Origin: Spirulinaceae cyanobacterium SM2_1_0
GTDB lineage: Bacteria; Cyanobacteriota; Cyanobacteriia; Cyanobacteriales; Spirulinaceae
Assembly (NCBI GenBank): GCA_012031265.1
Contig: JAAUTY010000012.1
Coordinates: 1 to 64,000 of the forward strand
Direction of reading: 5' to 3'
Length of the DNA: 64,000 nt
Part shown: one piece after another, positions 29,213-38,491 of the stretch
Numbering within the stretch: the stretch's first letter is position 1
How the letters are laid out: each line of letters opens with the position of its first letter
The notes under the pieces: model-generated
Seen by the model: only the letters and a program-made list of their open reading frames with translations
Database searches by the model: none
Told to the model about the DNA's origin: nothing
Made by a program: the position numbers and the translations under genes

Positions 29213-30613
29213 CTACGGCTCACCCAGCAGGTAGCGCAGGACAAACACAGCCGCGAGAATCCACATGCCGATCTTCAGCTCACCCGCCCGTCCCTGGAAG
29301 GTTCTGACCAGCGGGTAGGCGATCAGACCCATCGCCAGACCCTCGGCGATCGAAAACGCCAGCGGCATCATCAGAATCGTCAGGAAGCTGGGAATCGACT
29401 CCCCCGGATCGCTCCAGTCGATCTCCCGCGCGCCCGACATCATCAGCACGCCGACGATCACCAGTGCGGGCGCGGTGGCAAAGCTGGGGATTCCCTCCAA
29501 AAACGGGATCATGAGCACAGAAAGGAGAAACAAGGCGGCAGCGACCAAGGCCGTGAAACCGCTGCGACCGCCCTCCGAGATGCCCGAGGCTGATTCGATA
29601 TAGGTGGTGACTGTAGATGTGCCCAGCGCCGCCCCCGCCGTCGTGCCCACCGCGTCCGCCATGAAGGCCTTTTCAACACCCGGAAATTCGCCGTTGGCAT
29701 CGATGTAGCCCGCTTTTGCGCCCAAACCGGTCAGCGTGCCGATGGTGTCAAACAGATCCACGAATAGAAACACAAAGATGATGCCAACCATTTCCCAGAG
29801 GTTGCCCTGGAAGAGCGTCCCCAAACCGACGAAGGCTTGACCGACGAGATCAACGGGCATCTGCGGTAGGGCAAAGAGACCTTGGGGCCAGGGGGCGACA
29901 TTGAAGAGCCACGCCAAGAGCGCCGTGCCAAAAATGCCCCAGAGTAAGGCTCCGGTGATGCGACGCGCAATCAGCGCCGAGGTGATGAGGATGCCGAGCA
30001 CCGTGACGGCTGTGGCCGGTTGCTTGAGGTTGCCGAGGGTGGTCAGGGTCGCTTCCGAGGGCACAATCACGCCAGCGTTTTTGAGGGCGATGTAAGCGAT
30101 AAATAGACCAATCCCAGCCGTGGTGGCGTGTTTGATACAGTCGGGAATCGCGGCGACGATCTGGCTGCGGACATTGGTGACGGTCAGCAGGATGAAGATC
30201 ATGCCTTCGATGAAGACGGCGGCGAGGGCGACCGGCCAGGATACACCCGCCCCCAGGACGACGGTGAAGGCAAAGTAGGCATTGATGCCCATGCCGGGGG
30301 CGAGGGCAAAGGGCAGTTTGGCGTAGAGGGCCATGATCAAGGTGGCGATCGCCGCCGAAAGACCGGTCGCAATCACTAGTTCCCCGAAGAGATCGCGCGG
30401 TTCATTGAGAAAGATGGCGTTGGAGAGAATGTCGGGGTTGACGATCAGGATATAAGCCATGGTCACGAAGGTCGTGACCCCGGCGAGGGTTTCGGTGCGG
30501 AGGTTGGTACTTAGTGCTTCAAAGTTGAAAAAACAGGCGATCGCGCCACTCATGCCACCCGCAGCAGTCGTCTCGACGGCAGCGGGCGTGATTGGCTCCG
30601 GTTCTTGGGTCAT
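29213..30613 (-). CDS. NCS2 family purine (guanine/hypoxanthine) permease
   Basis: 466 aa with 12-14 hydrophobic segments. The motifs FVTMAYILIVNPDILS, ALAPGMGINAYFAF and IFVFLFVDLFDTIGTLTGLG identify the AzgA-like branch of NCS2, which imports adenine, guanine or hypoxanthine with protons. The ATG start is preceded by an AGGAG-like stretch. The gene is alone on its transcript as far as I can see. Confidence 0.93.
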   Translation of the reverse strand: MTQEPEPITPAAVETTAAGGMSGAIACFFNFEALSTNLRTETLAGVTTFVTMAYILIVNPDILSNAIFLNEPRDLFGELVIATGLSAAIATLIMALYAKLPFALAPGMGINAYFAFTVVLGAGVSWPVALAAVFIEGMIFILLTVTNVRSQIVAAIPDCIKHATTAGIGLFIAYIALKNAGVIVPSEATLTTLGNLKQPATAVTVLGILITSALIARRITGALLWGIFGTALLAWLFNVAPWPQGLFALPQMPVDLVGQAFVGLGTLFQGNLWEMVGIIFVFLFVDLFDTIGTLTGLGAKAGYIDANGEFPGVEKAFMADAVGTTAGAALGTSTVTTYIESASGISEGGRSGFTALVAAALFLLSVLMIPFLEGIPSFATAPALVIVGVLMMSGAREIDWSDPGESIPSFLTILMMPLAFSIAEGLAMGLIAYPLVRTFQGRAGELKIGMWILAAVFVLRYLLGEP

Positions 30614-30700
30614 GGCGATGAATTCACTCCTGACAGTTTTTGTGCTCGCCGGTTGCCTCGCCCCGGCGTTGAACCAGCCGTAGCAACCGAACTCTCTAGT

Positions 30701-30907
30701 CTAGTCAGATCCGACTGGCATACTGTGTCGATTAATGCAGAATTGCGCTGCCAACAGTAGAACGACCGCGATCGCCGCAAACAGCAGCGCGATCGCAGCA
30801 GGAACGCCTGACGGCGAAACGACAGGAACTCGGGCTCGCTCCCGAGACCCTGGCACGAGGAGCGCGGTCAGTCGGCACCCTCCCGACCCTGAAGTCGTGC
30901 AGGTCAC
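30701..30907 (-). CDS. Possible small single-helix membrane protein coupled to the GT39-like gene
   Basis: 68 aa starting at GTG 30907, which overlaps the TGA of the upstream glycosyltransferase (GTGA), a common translational-coupling arrangement. Residues about 35-58 form one hydrophobic helix (AAIALLFAAIAVVLLLAAQF). The N-terminal third is rich in Gly, Ser and Arg with no recognisable domain. It could also be a chance frame; the overlap and helix are the only support. Confidence 0.4.
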   Translation of the reverse strand: MTCTTSGSGGCRLTALLVPGSRERARVPVVSPSGVPAAIALLFAAIAVVLLLAAQFCINRHSMPVGSD

Positions 30908-32556
30908 GACTCGCAGCGGTAGCGCTGATAGGGAAAACCAATGCGGTGGTAGTCATCGGGGTCAATATGGCACAGCCCGCCGCGCATCGTTAGCTGTGGT
31001 GGGTAGGACTCACGGATGTAGCCAGGGGCAATGACCCAGAGATTATCCACGCAAGGAAACGTGGCGATCGCCTCCCAAACCACCTCATAGCTCACCTGCG
31101 TCGGCAGCAACGCAAACTGCGTCCGTGTCGTTGCACCCTCTCGCTGCGTAGCCAGCGCCAGCGCATAGCTCAGCCCTACCGCAATCTCAAGGGTGTTGCC
31201 GTAGGCCATGACAGCCAGCACCGCCCCGCCTGACTGGTCAAATTGCTGCGCGACCCGCGTCGGGTGATAGGGCTTCTGGAATGCGCCGTTGAAAATAGTA
31301 ACCAGACTGCTCAAGCAGCCGACGACCAGCAGGAGAGCGGTCGCGCGTCGCCAGTCGCCCCGGCGATCGCCAGTTGGCAACGATACGCTCAGTGTGGCCC
31401 CCAGGAGTGCGGCGATCGCCGGGTAGTAGACGAAGTGATAGCGCGGCGCGATGCTAATATCCTTGCCCAACCCATAGATGAGCGCGAAAAATCCCAGCAA
31501 AACCCACAGGACAAAACTGCCCAGCGTCAGCGCTGCCACCCGTGTCCGGGGTTGTCGTAGCAGTTGTCGGTAACCCTGTCCGCCGCGCCAGACGAGCCAC
31601 AGCCCAAACACCAGCATCAAGGTCACCAGCGGCACCTGCACAAACAACGGTTGCCCCTCGATCGGCAGCGCGATCGCCATCAGCAGCCAGCTGGCCACGG
31701 TTTGGAGCAACGGCAAGACCGTCTGTGGCTCCGACAACCAGCCAGTCTTGGGGCTGGTGAAATGTTGGATAAAGATGGGCAGCCAAGGGAGAAAAAGCAG
31801 CAGCGGGGCGCTACCAGCCGCATAAGCAAGCGCCAGTTGCCGCCCATGTTGCTGCGAGCGACGCCGCCAAGTCGCGGTCAGGAGCGTCAACCCCTGCGCG
31901 GCGATCGCCAGTCCACAGAAGTAATGAGCGTAGAGGCTGGTGACATTCAACAGACCCCAGAGACACCACAGCCCAGGGCGAAAAACCTGCCGTTGCCAGT
32001 CTTGCTGCATTTTGACCAAAGCGGCCAAGCTGAGCGTGACCAGCAGCAGCGGCAGGGTGTAGTGGCGCGCTTCTTGGGAAAGGTAGACAGCAAAGGGGGA
32101 CACCGCGATCGCCCCCGCCCCGACCCAACCGGCGCGCCGGGAGAAGCCCGTGGCATTCAACCAATAGACGGCGGCGATCGCGCCGATGCCAAACAGCGCC
32201 GGGAGCGCCCGCAGTTGCCATACCAGTGCCAAGTTGCTAGCCTGCAATGCTACCAGCCAGCCGTGCAGCAGACAAAAGAACAACGGTGGATGGGTTGATT
32301 CAGTGGCCAGGGCCTGGGCGATCGCCGCACAGCCCCCCTCGGATTGCAGTTGGAAGAAGGCAGCTACCTCGGTGACCGCGAGGAGGCGCTCCAGCGGCAC
32401 CTGCTCAAAATTCCGCCCTAGCGCAAAGATGGCGGTGATCACCTCATCCACCCAGAGCGGTTTGCTCGTCAGTTGCCCGTAGCGGAGCAGTCCACCGCAG
32501 CCGAGGATGAGCGGCAGCCAAAGGGACTTGGGGAGCACAGACAGGGGCTTATTCAC
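30904..32556 (-). CDS. Membrane glycosyltransferase, GT39/ArnT-like
   Basis: 550 aa with about 10 hydrophobic helices. The first loop has the family's acidic motif LWVDEVITAIFALGR, where the D-E pair is the catalytic-type residue of polyprenyl-phosphate-dependent glycosyltransferases (GT-C fold). ESTHPPLFFCLLHGW is a second characteristic segment. It probably moves a sugar from a lipid carrier to a periplasmic or lumenal acceptor; donor and acceptor unknown. It lies downstream of lepB (54-bp gap), possibly in one transcript. Confidence 0.82.
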   Translation of the reverse strand: MNKPLSVLPKSLWLPLILGCGGLLRYGQLTSKPLWVDEVITAIFALGRNFEQVPLERLLAVTEVAAFFQLQSEGGCAAIAQALATESTHPPLFFCLLHGWLVALQASNLALVWQLRALPALFGIGAIAAVYWLNATGFSRRAGWVGAGAIAVSPFAVYLSQEARHYTLPLLLVTLSLAALVKMQQDWQRQVFRPGLWCLWGLLNVTSLYAHYFCGLAIAAQGLTLLTATWRRRSQQHGRQLALAYAAGSAPLLLFLPWLPIFIQHFTSPKTGWLSEPQTVLPLLQTVASWLLMAIALPIEGQPLFVQVPLVTLMLVFGLWLVWRGGQGYRQLLRQPRTRVAALTLGSFVLWVLLGFFALIYGLGKDISIAPRYHFVYYPAIAALLGATLSVSLPTGDRRGDWRRATALLLVVGCLSSLVTIFNGAFQKPYHPTRVAQQFDQSGGAVLAVMAYGNTLEIAVGLSYALALATQREGATTRTQFALLPTQVSYEVVWEAIATFPCVDNLWVIAPGYIRESYPPQLTMRGGLCHIDPDDYHRIGFPYQRYRCES

Positions 32557-32610
32557 AAATGCTCGCTCCGCCTTGACCTCTGACTAGGCAACCTCCCGGC
32601 GGCGGGCCAC

Positions 32611-33198
32611 TCAATTCTCAAGCGCATCCATCTCGATCCCACCCAGACGGCTCAGCGGCCAAAAACGCACTGCCGCCCGACCAATAATCTTCTCCGCCGG
32701 GACGATGCCCCAACAGCGGCTGTCATAGCTATTCTGGCGGTTGTCGCCGAGCACGAGGTAAGAATCTGGCGGGATCGTGACTTTCCCAGCGAGATAGGGG
32801 ATTTCGGGTTGCAGGTCGCAGATGCCAACTTCGGTCACATCGGCTTCCGCCACATAGTCTTCTGAGAGGGGTGTGCCGTCGATGTAGACGCGGCCATCGC
32901 GCAAATCGACGGTTTCCCCTGGCAGGGCAACGACGCGCTTGATAAAGGCATCATGGAAGTTCTGAGCGGCCAGGGTATCGGTGGGCTGGAAGACAATGAC
33001 ATCGCCGCGACCGGGGGGGCGGAAGCGATAGCTGAGTTTTTCGATCATTAGGCGGTCATTGACTTCCAAAGTCGGCAGCATTGATTCTGAGGGAATGTAG
33101 CGCGCCTCAGCGACGAATTGGCGGATGCCGATCGCCAACACGCCAGCCATTGCCACGGTTTTAAAGGCCTCAAGCCAGGGACTAGACGGTTGAGTCAT
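32611..33198 (-). CDS. lepB: Signal peptidase I
   Basis: 195 aa, short bacterial type with one N-terminal helix (TVAMAGVLAIGIRQFVAEAR). The catalytic serine lies in IPSESMLPTL (about residue 40) and the catalytic lysine in FIKRVVALPGETV (about 87). LVLGDNRQNSYDSRCWG near 150 is the family box III/IV. It removes signal peptides at the plasma and thylakoid membranes. Divergent from the dihydroorotase-like gene. Confidence 0.97.
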   Translation of the reverse strand: MTQPSSPWLEAFKTVAMAGVLAIGIRQFVAEARYIPSESMLPTLEVNDRLMIEKLSYRFRPPGRGDVIVFQPTDTLAAQNFHDAFIKRVVALPGETVDLRDGRVYIDGTPLSEDYVAEADVTEVGICDLQPEIPYLAGKVTIPPDSYLVLGDNRQNSYDSRCWGIVPAEKIIGRAAVRFWPLSRLGGIEMDALEN

Positions 33199-33302
33199 GC
33201 AATCTGGAGGATGGAACGTGAGTAACAGACGGGCTATTGACGTCGAGCAATAGTCCGCAAGCTTTTATTGTAGACAACAGTATCGTTAGCCTACTACTGC
33301 GG

Positions 33303-34628
33303 ATGTCTACTGCCAACAGCGAAGAACGACTCATTCGCCGCGCCCGTGTGCTGCAACCGGACGGCTCATTTCAGGAAAACGACGTGCTCCTGCGTCAGGG
33401 CAAAATCGCGGCGATCGCCCCTAATCTCGAACCTAGCGCGAACGAAATCGATGCGACTGGGTTGAGCCTACTCCCGGGTGTCATTGACCCGCAAGTCCAC
33501 TTTCGGGAACCCGGACTAGAACACAAGGAAGATCTCTTTACCGCCACCTGTGCCTGTGCGCGGGGCGGTGTTACCTCGTTTCTGGAGATGCCGAATACGA
33601 AGCCCCTGACGACCACGCAAGCCGCTCTGGACGACAAGTTGCAGCGGGCTGCGAGTAAGTGTCTGGTCAACTACGGCTTTTTCATCGGCGCGACGCCCGA
33701 AAATCTGCCTGATCTCAATACAGCGAACCCAACCTGCGGCATCAAGATTTTCATGGGGTCAGCGCATGGGGCCTTGCTGGTGAGTCGTGAGGCCGAGCTG
33801 GAGCCAATTTTTGCCAGCGGTCGGCGGCTGATCGCCGTCCATGCCGAAGACCAGGCGCGGATCAATGAGCGTCGTCGGCAATTCCAGGGGCAGACTGATC
33901 CGGCGATTCACTCGCAGATCCAGGACGACCAGGCGGCGCTGAATGCGACCCAGTTGGCGATGAAATTGTCGAAAAAATATCAGCGCCGCCTGCATATCTT
34001 GCACCTTTCGACCGCGATCGAAGCCGAGTATCTGCGGCAAGAGAAACCGCCCTGGGTGACAGCGGAGGTGACGCCGCAACACCTGCTACTCAATACCAGC
34101 GCTTACGCCGAAATTGGCACCCTGGCGCAGATGAATCCACCCTTGCGATCGCCCCACGACAATGCCGTGCTTTGGCAAGCGCTGCTTGATGGCGTCATCG
34201 ACTTCATCGCCACCGACCACGCACCGCATACCTTGACCGAAAAAGCGAAGGGCTATCCCCAAACGCCCTCGGGTATGCCAGGGGTCGAAACCTTACTGCC
34301 GCTGATGCTGACTCAGGCTCAGCAGGGACGTTGCTCCTACGCTCAGGTTGCCCACTGGCTCGCCGCCGCTCCCGCCGCCGCCTATGGCATCGCGAATAAA
34401 GGCAAGCTGCTGCCCGACTATGATGCTGACTTGGTGCTGGTTGATCTGGAGCGCGAGCAGCCGGTGCGTCGTGAGGATGTCGTCTCGAAGTGCGGCTGGA
34501 GTCCCTTTGAGGGCTGGCAGTTGACGGGTTGGCCGCAGTACACCCTGGTTGGCGGTCAGGTGGCCTATGAGCGCGGTCAGCTTCATACCGAAGTTCGGGG
34601 GCAGGCGTTGCAATTTGCGGCTCCGTGA
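33303..34628 (+). CDS. Dihydroorotase-like amidohydrolase
   Basis: 441 aa from ATG 33303 (MSTANSEERLI); the frame opens earlier but the first residues do not look native. Amidohydrolase landmarks: GVIDPQVHFREPGLEHKED, GIKIFMGS with the likely carboxylated lysine, HAEDQARI, HILHLST and IATDHAPHT with the catalytic Asp. The usual first metal-binding His of HxHxRxPG is Gln here; I recall DPQVHFREPG from other cyanobacteria. It may act in pyrimidine synthesis, or be a non-catalytic partner. Confidence 0.85.
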   Translation: MSTANSEERLIRRARVLQPDGSFQENDVLLRQGKIAAIAPNLEPSANEIDATGLSLLPGVIDPQVHFREPGLEHKEDLFTATCACARGGVTSFLEMPNTKPLTTTQAALDDKLQRAASKCLVNYGFFIGATPENLPDLNTANPTCGIKIFMGSAHGALLVSREAELEPIFASGRRLIAVHAEDQARINERRRQFQGQTDPAIHSQIQDDQAALNATQLAMKLSKKYQRRLHILHLSTAIEAEYLRQEKPPWVTAEVTPQHLLLNTSAYAEIGTLAQMNPPLRSPHDNAVLWQALLDGVIDFIATDHAPHTLTEKAKGYPQTPSGMPGVETLLPLMLTQAQQGRCSYAQVAHWLAAAPAAAYGIANKGKLLPDYDADLVLVDLEREQPVRREDVVSKCGWSPFEGWQLTGWPQYTLVGGQVAYERGQLHTEVRGQALQFAAP

Positions 34629-34631
34629 GCG

Positions 34632-34858
34632 GTGCTCGTGGTCAATTTCACCACCACGCCCGCTTGGTTGATCCCGCTGCCACTGTTGGGTCACGTGCCC
34701 CTCAGCACCTTCATTTTTGGCGTGACCTTCCCTACGCGATCGCACTTGGCTGGTCAAAGTGGCAAGCTCAAATGCCGTCAGCATTCCTCTGGATACCCTT
34801 TTGTTCAATGCGATCGCCTTTTTTGGCGTGCTGAGCAGCAGTGGGAAGCCAGCCCCTA
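34632..34858 (+). pseudogene. Decayed VUT/DUF165-like transporter fragment
   Basis: The first frame reads LVVNFTTTPAWLIPLPLL and then VPLSTFIFGVTFPTRS, similar to the N-terminal half of VUT (queuosine-precursor transporter) proteins. After a shift, another frame reads SNAVSIPLDTLLFNAIAFFG, similar to their C-terminal helix. The middle helices are missing, so if the assignment is right this is a deletion remnant. The match is from memory and partial. It begins right after the dihydroorotase-like stop. Confidence 0.35.
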
Positions 34859-34918
34859 GCAACCGACGCAAAAATGGGGATTTTCCCGCACGCACCGAGC
34901 AGCAAATTTCTTTATGCT

Positions 34919-34924
34919 TATAAT
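34919..34924 (+). promoter_or_regulatory. Possible -10 element TATAAT
   Basis: A perfect TATAAT lies 54 bp before the 80-aa gene at 34978. No good -35 is seen. The surrounding AT-rich stretch supports a promoter. Confidence 0.4.
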
Positions 34925-34977
34925 CGAGAGGGTGCAGCTCGGGAACATTTGTCAGCGTCTTACTCAAACAGGGATCA

Positions 34978-35220
34978 ATGGCTAAATCCTCTGCAATCGA
35001 TCACATTGAAACGACTGCTAACACTGAAGTTCATTCGCTCCACTATCGGGGTTGGTTGATTGTGCAGCAGCAATTGGGCCGTCAGCTTTGGCTACGCTGG
35101 CAGCACCCCCAAGAAGATTTCCCTCGCTACGGCATCCCGGTTGAGCCAACGACCTGGAGCCAGCGCCTCAAAGATGTTCATCGCTCCATTGACCTGATCC
35201 TCCAGCTCGAAGCCAGATAG
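34978..35220 (+). CDS. Small conserved-looking protein, unknown function
   Basis: 80 aa. The sequence HYRGWLIVQQQLGRQLWLRWQHPQ resembles short cyanobacterial proteins with a beta-hairpin rich in W and Q. WSQRLKDVHRSIDLILQLEA forms a C-terminal amphipathic helix. No signal peptide, helix bundle or known motif. A TATAAT lies 54 bp upstream, and the gene stands convergent to the Uma2 gene. Function unknown. Confidence 0.65.
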   Translation: MAKSSAIDHIETTANTEVHSLHYRGWLIVQQQLGRQLWLRWQHPQEDFPRYGIPVEPTTWSQRLKDVHRSIDLILQLEAR

Positions 35221-35256
35221 CAGTCTGTGGTGGCAGAAATTTAGGTTTCCGCCGCC

Positions 35257-35937
35257 CTAACTAGCCGCGAGTTGTTGATTAAACCACAGCGCTGTTTTGC
35301 CGTTGCCGTCACGCAGCAGTCGCTGTAGGGTTTGTGCGACTAGGGTGATCGCCAATCCTGCCAACGCCCCGGACTGCTCGCATTGCTCATAGTAGCCCTC
35401 GGCCTGCAACCGAAATGCCAGCACCCGCGCCGCCCGCACGTCGATCACCCAATATTCGGGAATTTCCAGCCCCAGATAGATCTGCTTTTTCTCATCGAGA
35501 TCGGTGGCGATCGTTGTGTCTCCCACCTCGCAGACGAGATCCGGCACCCGCCACTGCCGCAAGTTGATGCGACGCGCCTCGCCCTGCCGCCAGCGGGGGC
35601 AATCAGCACCGATGTAGAGGACTTGATCCGGCGACGCCGCCCGTTGTTCGGGTTTTTCGATGATGCTGCCACCGAGACAGTTGAAGTCATCGACCGGATG
35701 GCGACTGAACCAAGCAAAGATAATCATCGTCAGTAGCTCGCGAAAACGAGCGTGCTCAATGCCTTCGCTACCCATGTCGATGAAGAGACGGCCTTGGTTG
35801 AAAAAAATTTGAAAGTGATCCGGTTGCTCGCGCTCAGCCGTTTCACAAGCCGCAAGGTAATCTGCCCAACTCGCCCTATACCAACGCGGCGGTTCGTCGG
35901 CCGACAGGCGAGCGGGGATCCGAGTCAGGGTAGCCAT
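35257..35937 (-). CDS. Uma2 family (DUF820) putative endonuclease
   Basis: 226 aa. Compared with the other Uma2 gene (24602-25183) it has the longer variant: FFNQGRLFIDMGSEGIEH, SPDQVLYIGAD, then VPDLVCEVGDTTIATDLDEK and YLGLEIPEYWVIDV, giving the D, E-V and K positions of a restriction-like fold. No neighbours suggest its target. Convergent with the 80-aa gene. Confidence 0.88.
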   Translation of the reverse strand: MATLTRIPARLSADEPPRWYRASWADYLAACETAEREQPDHFQIFFNQGRLFIDMGSEGIEHARFRELLTMIIFAWFSRHPVDDFNCLGGSIIEKPEQRAASPDQVLYIGADCPRWRQGEARRINLRQWRVPDLVCEVGDTTIATDLDEKKQIYLGLEIPEYWVIDVRAARVLAFRLQAEGYYEQCEQSGALAGLAITLVAQTLQRLLRDGNGKTALWFNQQLAAS

Positions 35938-36050
35938 GGGTTGTCAGGACAAATACTAAACCTCGTTCATTGTGGCACGGGCCCAGGCGGCCGGAGCGCC
36001 GCGTGTCTATACTGACAGGTGAAACGTTGCTGCGTCCTGGTTTTGCGCTC

Positions 36051-37628
36051 ATGAAGTCTGCGATCGCCCTCTTCCTTCCCCTCACCGCCAGCTTGCTCAG
36101 CCCCCTCGCGGCTCCCCCCGCACGAGCGGCGGTGGAAATTGATGTGGGCATTGTGCAACGGTTTGGCGATCGCACCGGTGAGCGCCTGACGCTCGCCAGT
36201 CTCTCCGGCGACAGCCTGACTCTGGAATTTCTCGGCGGTGACGGCCAGCCCCAGACCGTCACGGCGAGTAGCGTCCAGATCGATAGCATCGCCCAGCCCC
36301 AAGGCGAGCCGATTTTGCAAGAATGGGTCGTGCTCAGCGACCACGCTACCTTCGAGACCGCCGAAGCCAGCGCGCTGGCGTGGCAAGCCAAGGGCATCGA
36401 AACGGAAGTCACCCAACCGGAGCGCTGGCAGGTCTGGGCGAAGCGCGACGTTTACAATACACCTGTCTTGCGCCGCCTGCTCCTGGATAATCTGACTGAG
36501 CAAGGCGAAACCGGCCCGCGCTTGCAGTCGCAGGTGCTGCGAGCCTTGCCGCGCCTCTCCTTTGTGGTCGCGGGCTACCGCTACAACCGCGAGTCGCTCC
36601 GCATCACCAGCCGCAACCGCCGCATCCGGGTTCAGGACAGCGAGGGCACACGACTCTACGGCGGTGACCTGCGCGTCCAGGGCAATGCCTACGGCGATTT
36701 CACGCTGATCAACGAAGTGCCGATAGAAACCTACCTACGCGGTGTCGTGCCCCACGAGATCGGCCCCAGCGCCCCCTACAATGCCGTCGAAGCCCAGACG
36801 GTGATCGCCCGCACCTACGCGCTGCGAAATCTGCGCCGCTTCCAGGCTGATGGCTACGAATTATGTGCGACGGTTCACTGCCAGGTCTACAAGGGCCTGT
36901 CGGGAACGGTGGAGCGGGCGGATACGGCAATTCGGGCGACACGCGGCTTGGTGCTGACTTACAACAATGAGTTGGTGGATGCGCTCTATTCCTCTTCTTC
37001 GGGTGGGATCACGTCGGCGTTTACCGACACCTGGGATGGCGAAGAACGACCCTATTTGCAGCCGCGTGTCGATGCGATCGCCAATCTCTGGAATCTCGAT
37101 CAGCAACCCCTCAACAATGAGACGGCGATCCGCCGCTTTCTCGCTCAGCAGCAAGGATTCAATGGCACCCAGAGCGCCCTGTTTCGCTGGCAGAAGACCG
37201 AGAGCCTGAGTGAATCAACGGCGCATTTCAAGCGCTACCTGACCCGTCGCCAGCATCCCCTGGCGAATTTCACCCGCATCGTGCGGATGGAGGTGACGGC
37301 GCGATCGCGCTCCGGTCGCGTCCTCGTACTTGCGGTAGAAACCGATCGCGGCGTCGTGGAGTTGGAGAAAAACGAAGCCCGCAGTGCCTTCGGCCCACCC
37401 CGAAGCACCCTGTTTTACATTGACCCCGTACTCAACGCCAATCAACAACTGACCGGCTACCGCTTCGTCGGCGGCGGCTTTGGGCACGGCGCTGGGCTGA
37501 GCCAGTTCGGAGCCTACACGCTGGCACAACAAGGCTGGCGCTACGACCGGATTCTCAACTTCTACTACCCCGGTACCCAAATCCAGCCGCTCAACGAGTC
37601 GATCGTCTACTACCAGGCGGAACCTTAA
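36051..37628 (+). CDS. SpoIID/LytB-domain protein, secreted
   Basis: 525 aa from ATG 36051, chosen because MKSAIALFLPLTASLLSPL followed by ARAAVE is a clear signal peptide; the frame is open upstream. The SpoIID domain spans about 210-510: LRVQGNAYGDFTLINEVPIE, YLRGVVPHEIG, AVEAQTVIARTYALRNL, YSSSSGGITSAF and GHGAGLSQFGAYTLAQQG. In spore formers SpoIID cuts peptidoglycan; in cyanobacteria related proteins are thought to act in cell-wall remodelling. A periplasmic amidase is encoded 1.8 kb downstream. Confidence 0.92.
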   Translation: MKSAIALFLPLTASLLSPLAAPPARAAVEIDVGIVQRFGDRTGERLTLASLSGDSLTLEFLGGDGQPQTVTASSVQIDSIAQPQGEPILQEWVVLSDHATFETAEASALAWQAKGIETEVTQPERWQVWAKRDVYNTPVLRRLLLDNLTEQGETGPRLQSQVLRALPRLSFVVAGYRYNRESLRITSRNRRIRVQDSEGTRLYGGDLRVQGNAYGDFTLINEVPIETYLRGVVPHEIGPSAPYNAVEAQTVIARTYALRNLRRFQADGYELCATVHCQVYKGLSGTVERADTAIRATRGLVLTYNNELVDALYSSSSGGITSAFTDTWDGEERPYLQPRVDAIANLWNLDQQPLNNETAIRRFLAQQQGFNGTQSALFRWQKTESLSESTAHFKRYLTRRQHPLANFTRIVRMEVTARSRSGRVLVLAVETDRGVVELEKNEARSAFGPPRSTLFYIDPVLNANQQLTGYRFVGGGFGHGAGLSQFGAYTLAQQGWRYDRILNFYYPGTQIQPLNESIVYYQAEP

Positions 37629-37788
37629 TCTCGATGAGTTTTGGAGTTGACCCGACTGAGACCCGTGGAATGGCGATCGCCCCCCGGTCATCATCCCCAG
37701 ATTGCCGCGCCAGCTTGTCTCACGGTCACCTGCTGGGATAGCATTCACAGAGATCAACGCCGAACCACGCCGCGAGGGCACAAGTAAT

Positions 37789-38429
37789 TTGGGCATCGAG
37801 TACGCAGCTATGTTTTTTTGGATAGCTTGCAACCGCAACACGCGGCTTACATGGGCACGGTCTCGATCGGCTTCTTGCCGCTCCCTGGCGATACCTCGCT
37901 CTGGATCGAGATTTCACCCGGCATCGAGATCAATCGCGTCACCGATGTCGCTCTCAAATCCACGATTGTCCGCCCCGGCGTCTTGATGGTTGAGCGCCTG
38001 TATGGCTTGCTCGAGATCCACTCCAGCCGCCAGGGTGACACGCGCGCCGCCGGCCAGGCCATCCTCGCCGCCCTCGGTGTCGAGCGCCGCGACTGCCTGA
38101 AGCCGCGCGTCATCTCCAGCCAAGTCATCCGCAACATGGACGCCCACCACGTCCAATTGATCAACCGCACCCGGCGCGGTCAAATGTTGCTCGCGGGGCA
38201 GACGCTCTATGTCTTTGAGGTTGAACCGGCGGCCTATGCGGCCCTCGCAGCCAACGAGGCCGAGAAGGCCGCTTCGATCAATATTTTGCAAATCTCAGCC
38301 GTGGGCAGCTTTGGTCGCCTCTATCTAGGCGGTGAGGAGCGGGACATTCTCGCAGCGGAACAGGCGGTGCTCGGGGCGATGGAAAGCACGATTGGGCGCG
38401 AACGCCATCCCTCGGGGCGCACGGAGTAG
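37789..38429 (+). CDS. ccmP: Carboxysome shell protein CcmP (BMC-T), frameshift near the start
   Basis: About 213 aa. The open frame from 37818 ([13 protein letters not shown]) matches Ccm[42 protein letters not shown], then a second BMC half with [20 protein letters not shown] and [20 protein letters not shown]. The missing N-terminus is just upstream in another frame: TTG 37789 gives MGIE and the main frame gives [10 protein letters not shown], so one base seems lost near 37800. AGGG ahead of the TTG may be the ribosome site. CcmP trimers stack into a gated pore in the carboxysome shell. Confidence 0.9.
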
Positions 38430-38491
38430 GGCGAGCATTCCCTGACAATCCGGACTAGGATAAAAACCATCCCCCCCTGGGCTGAGCGACC

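Noticed and set aside
34293-34967. 224-codon reverse frame over the end of the dihydroorotase-like gene
   Set aside because: Mostly antisense to conserved codons and basic low-complexity sequence.
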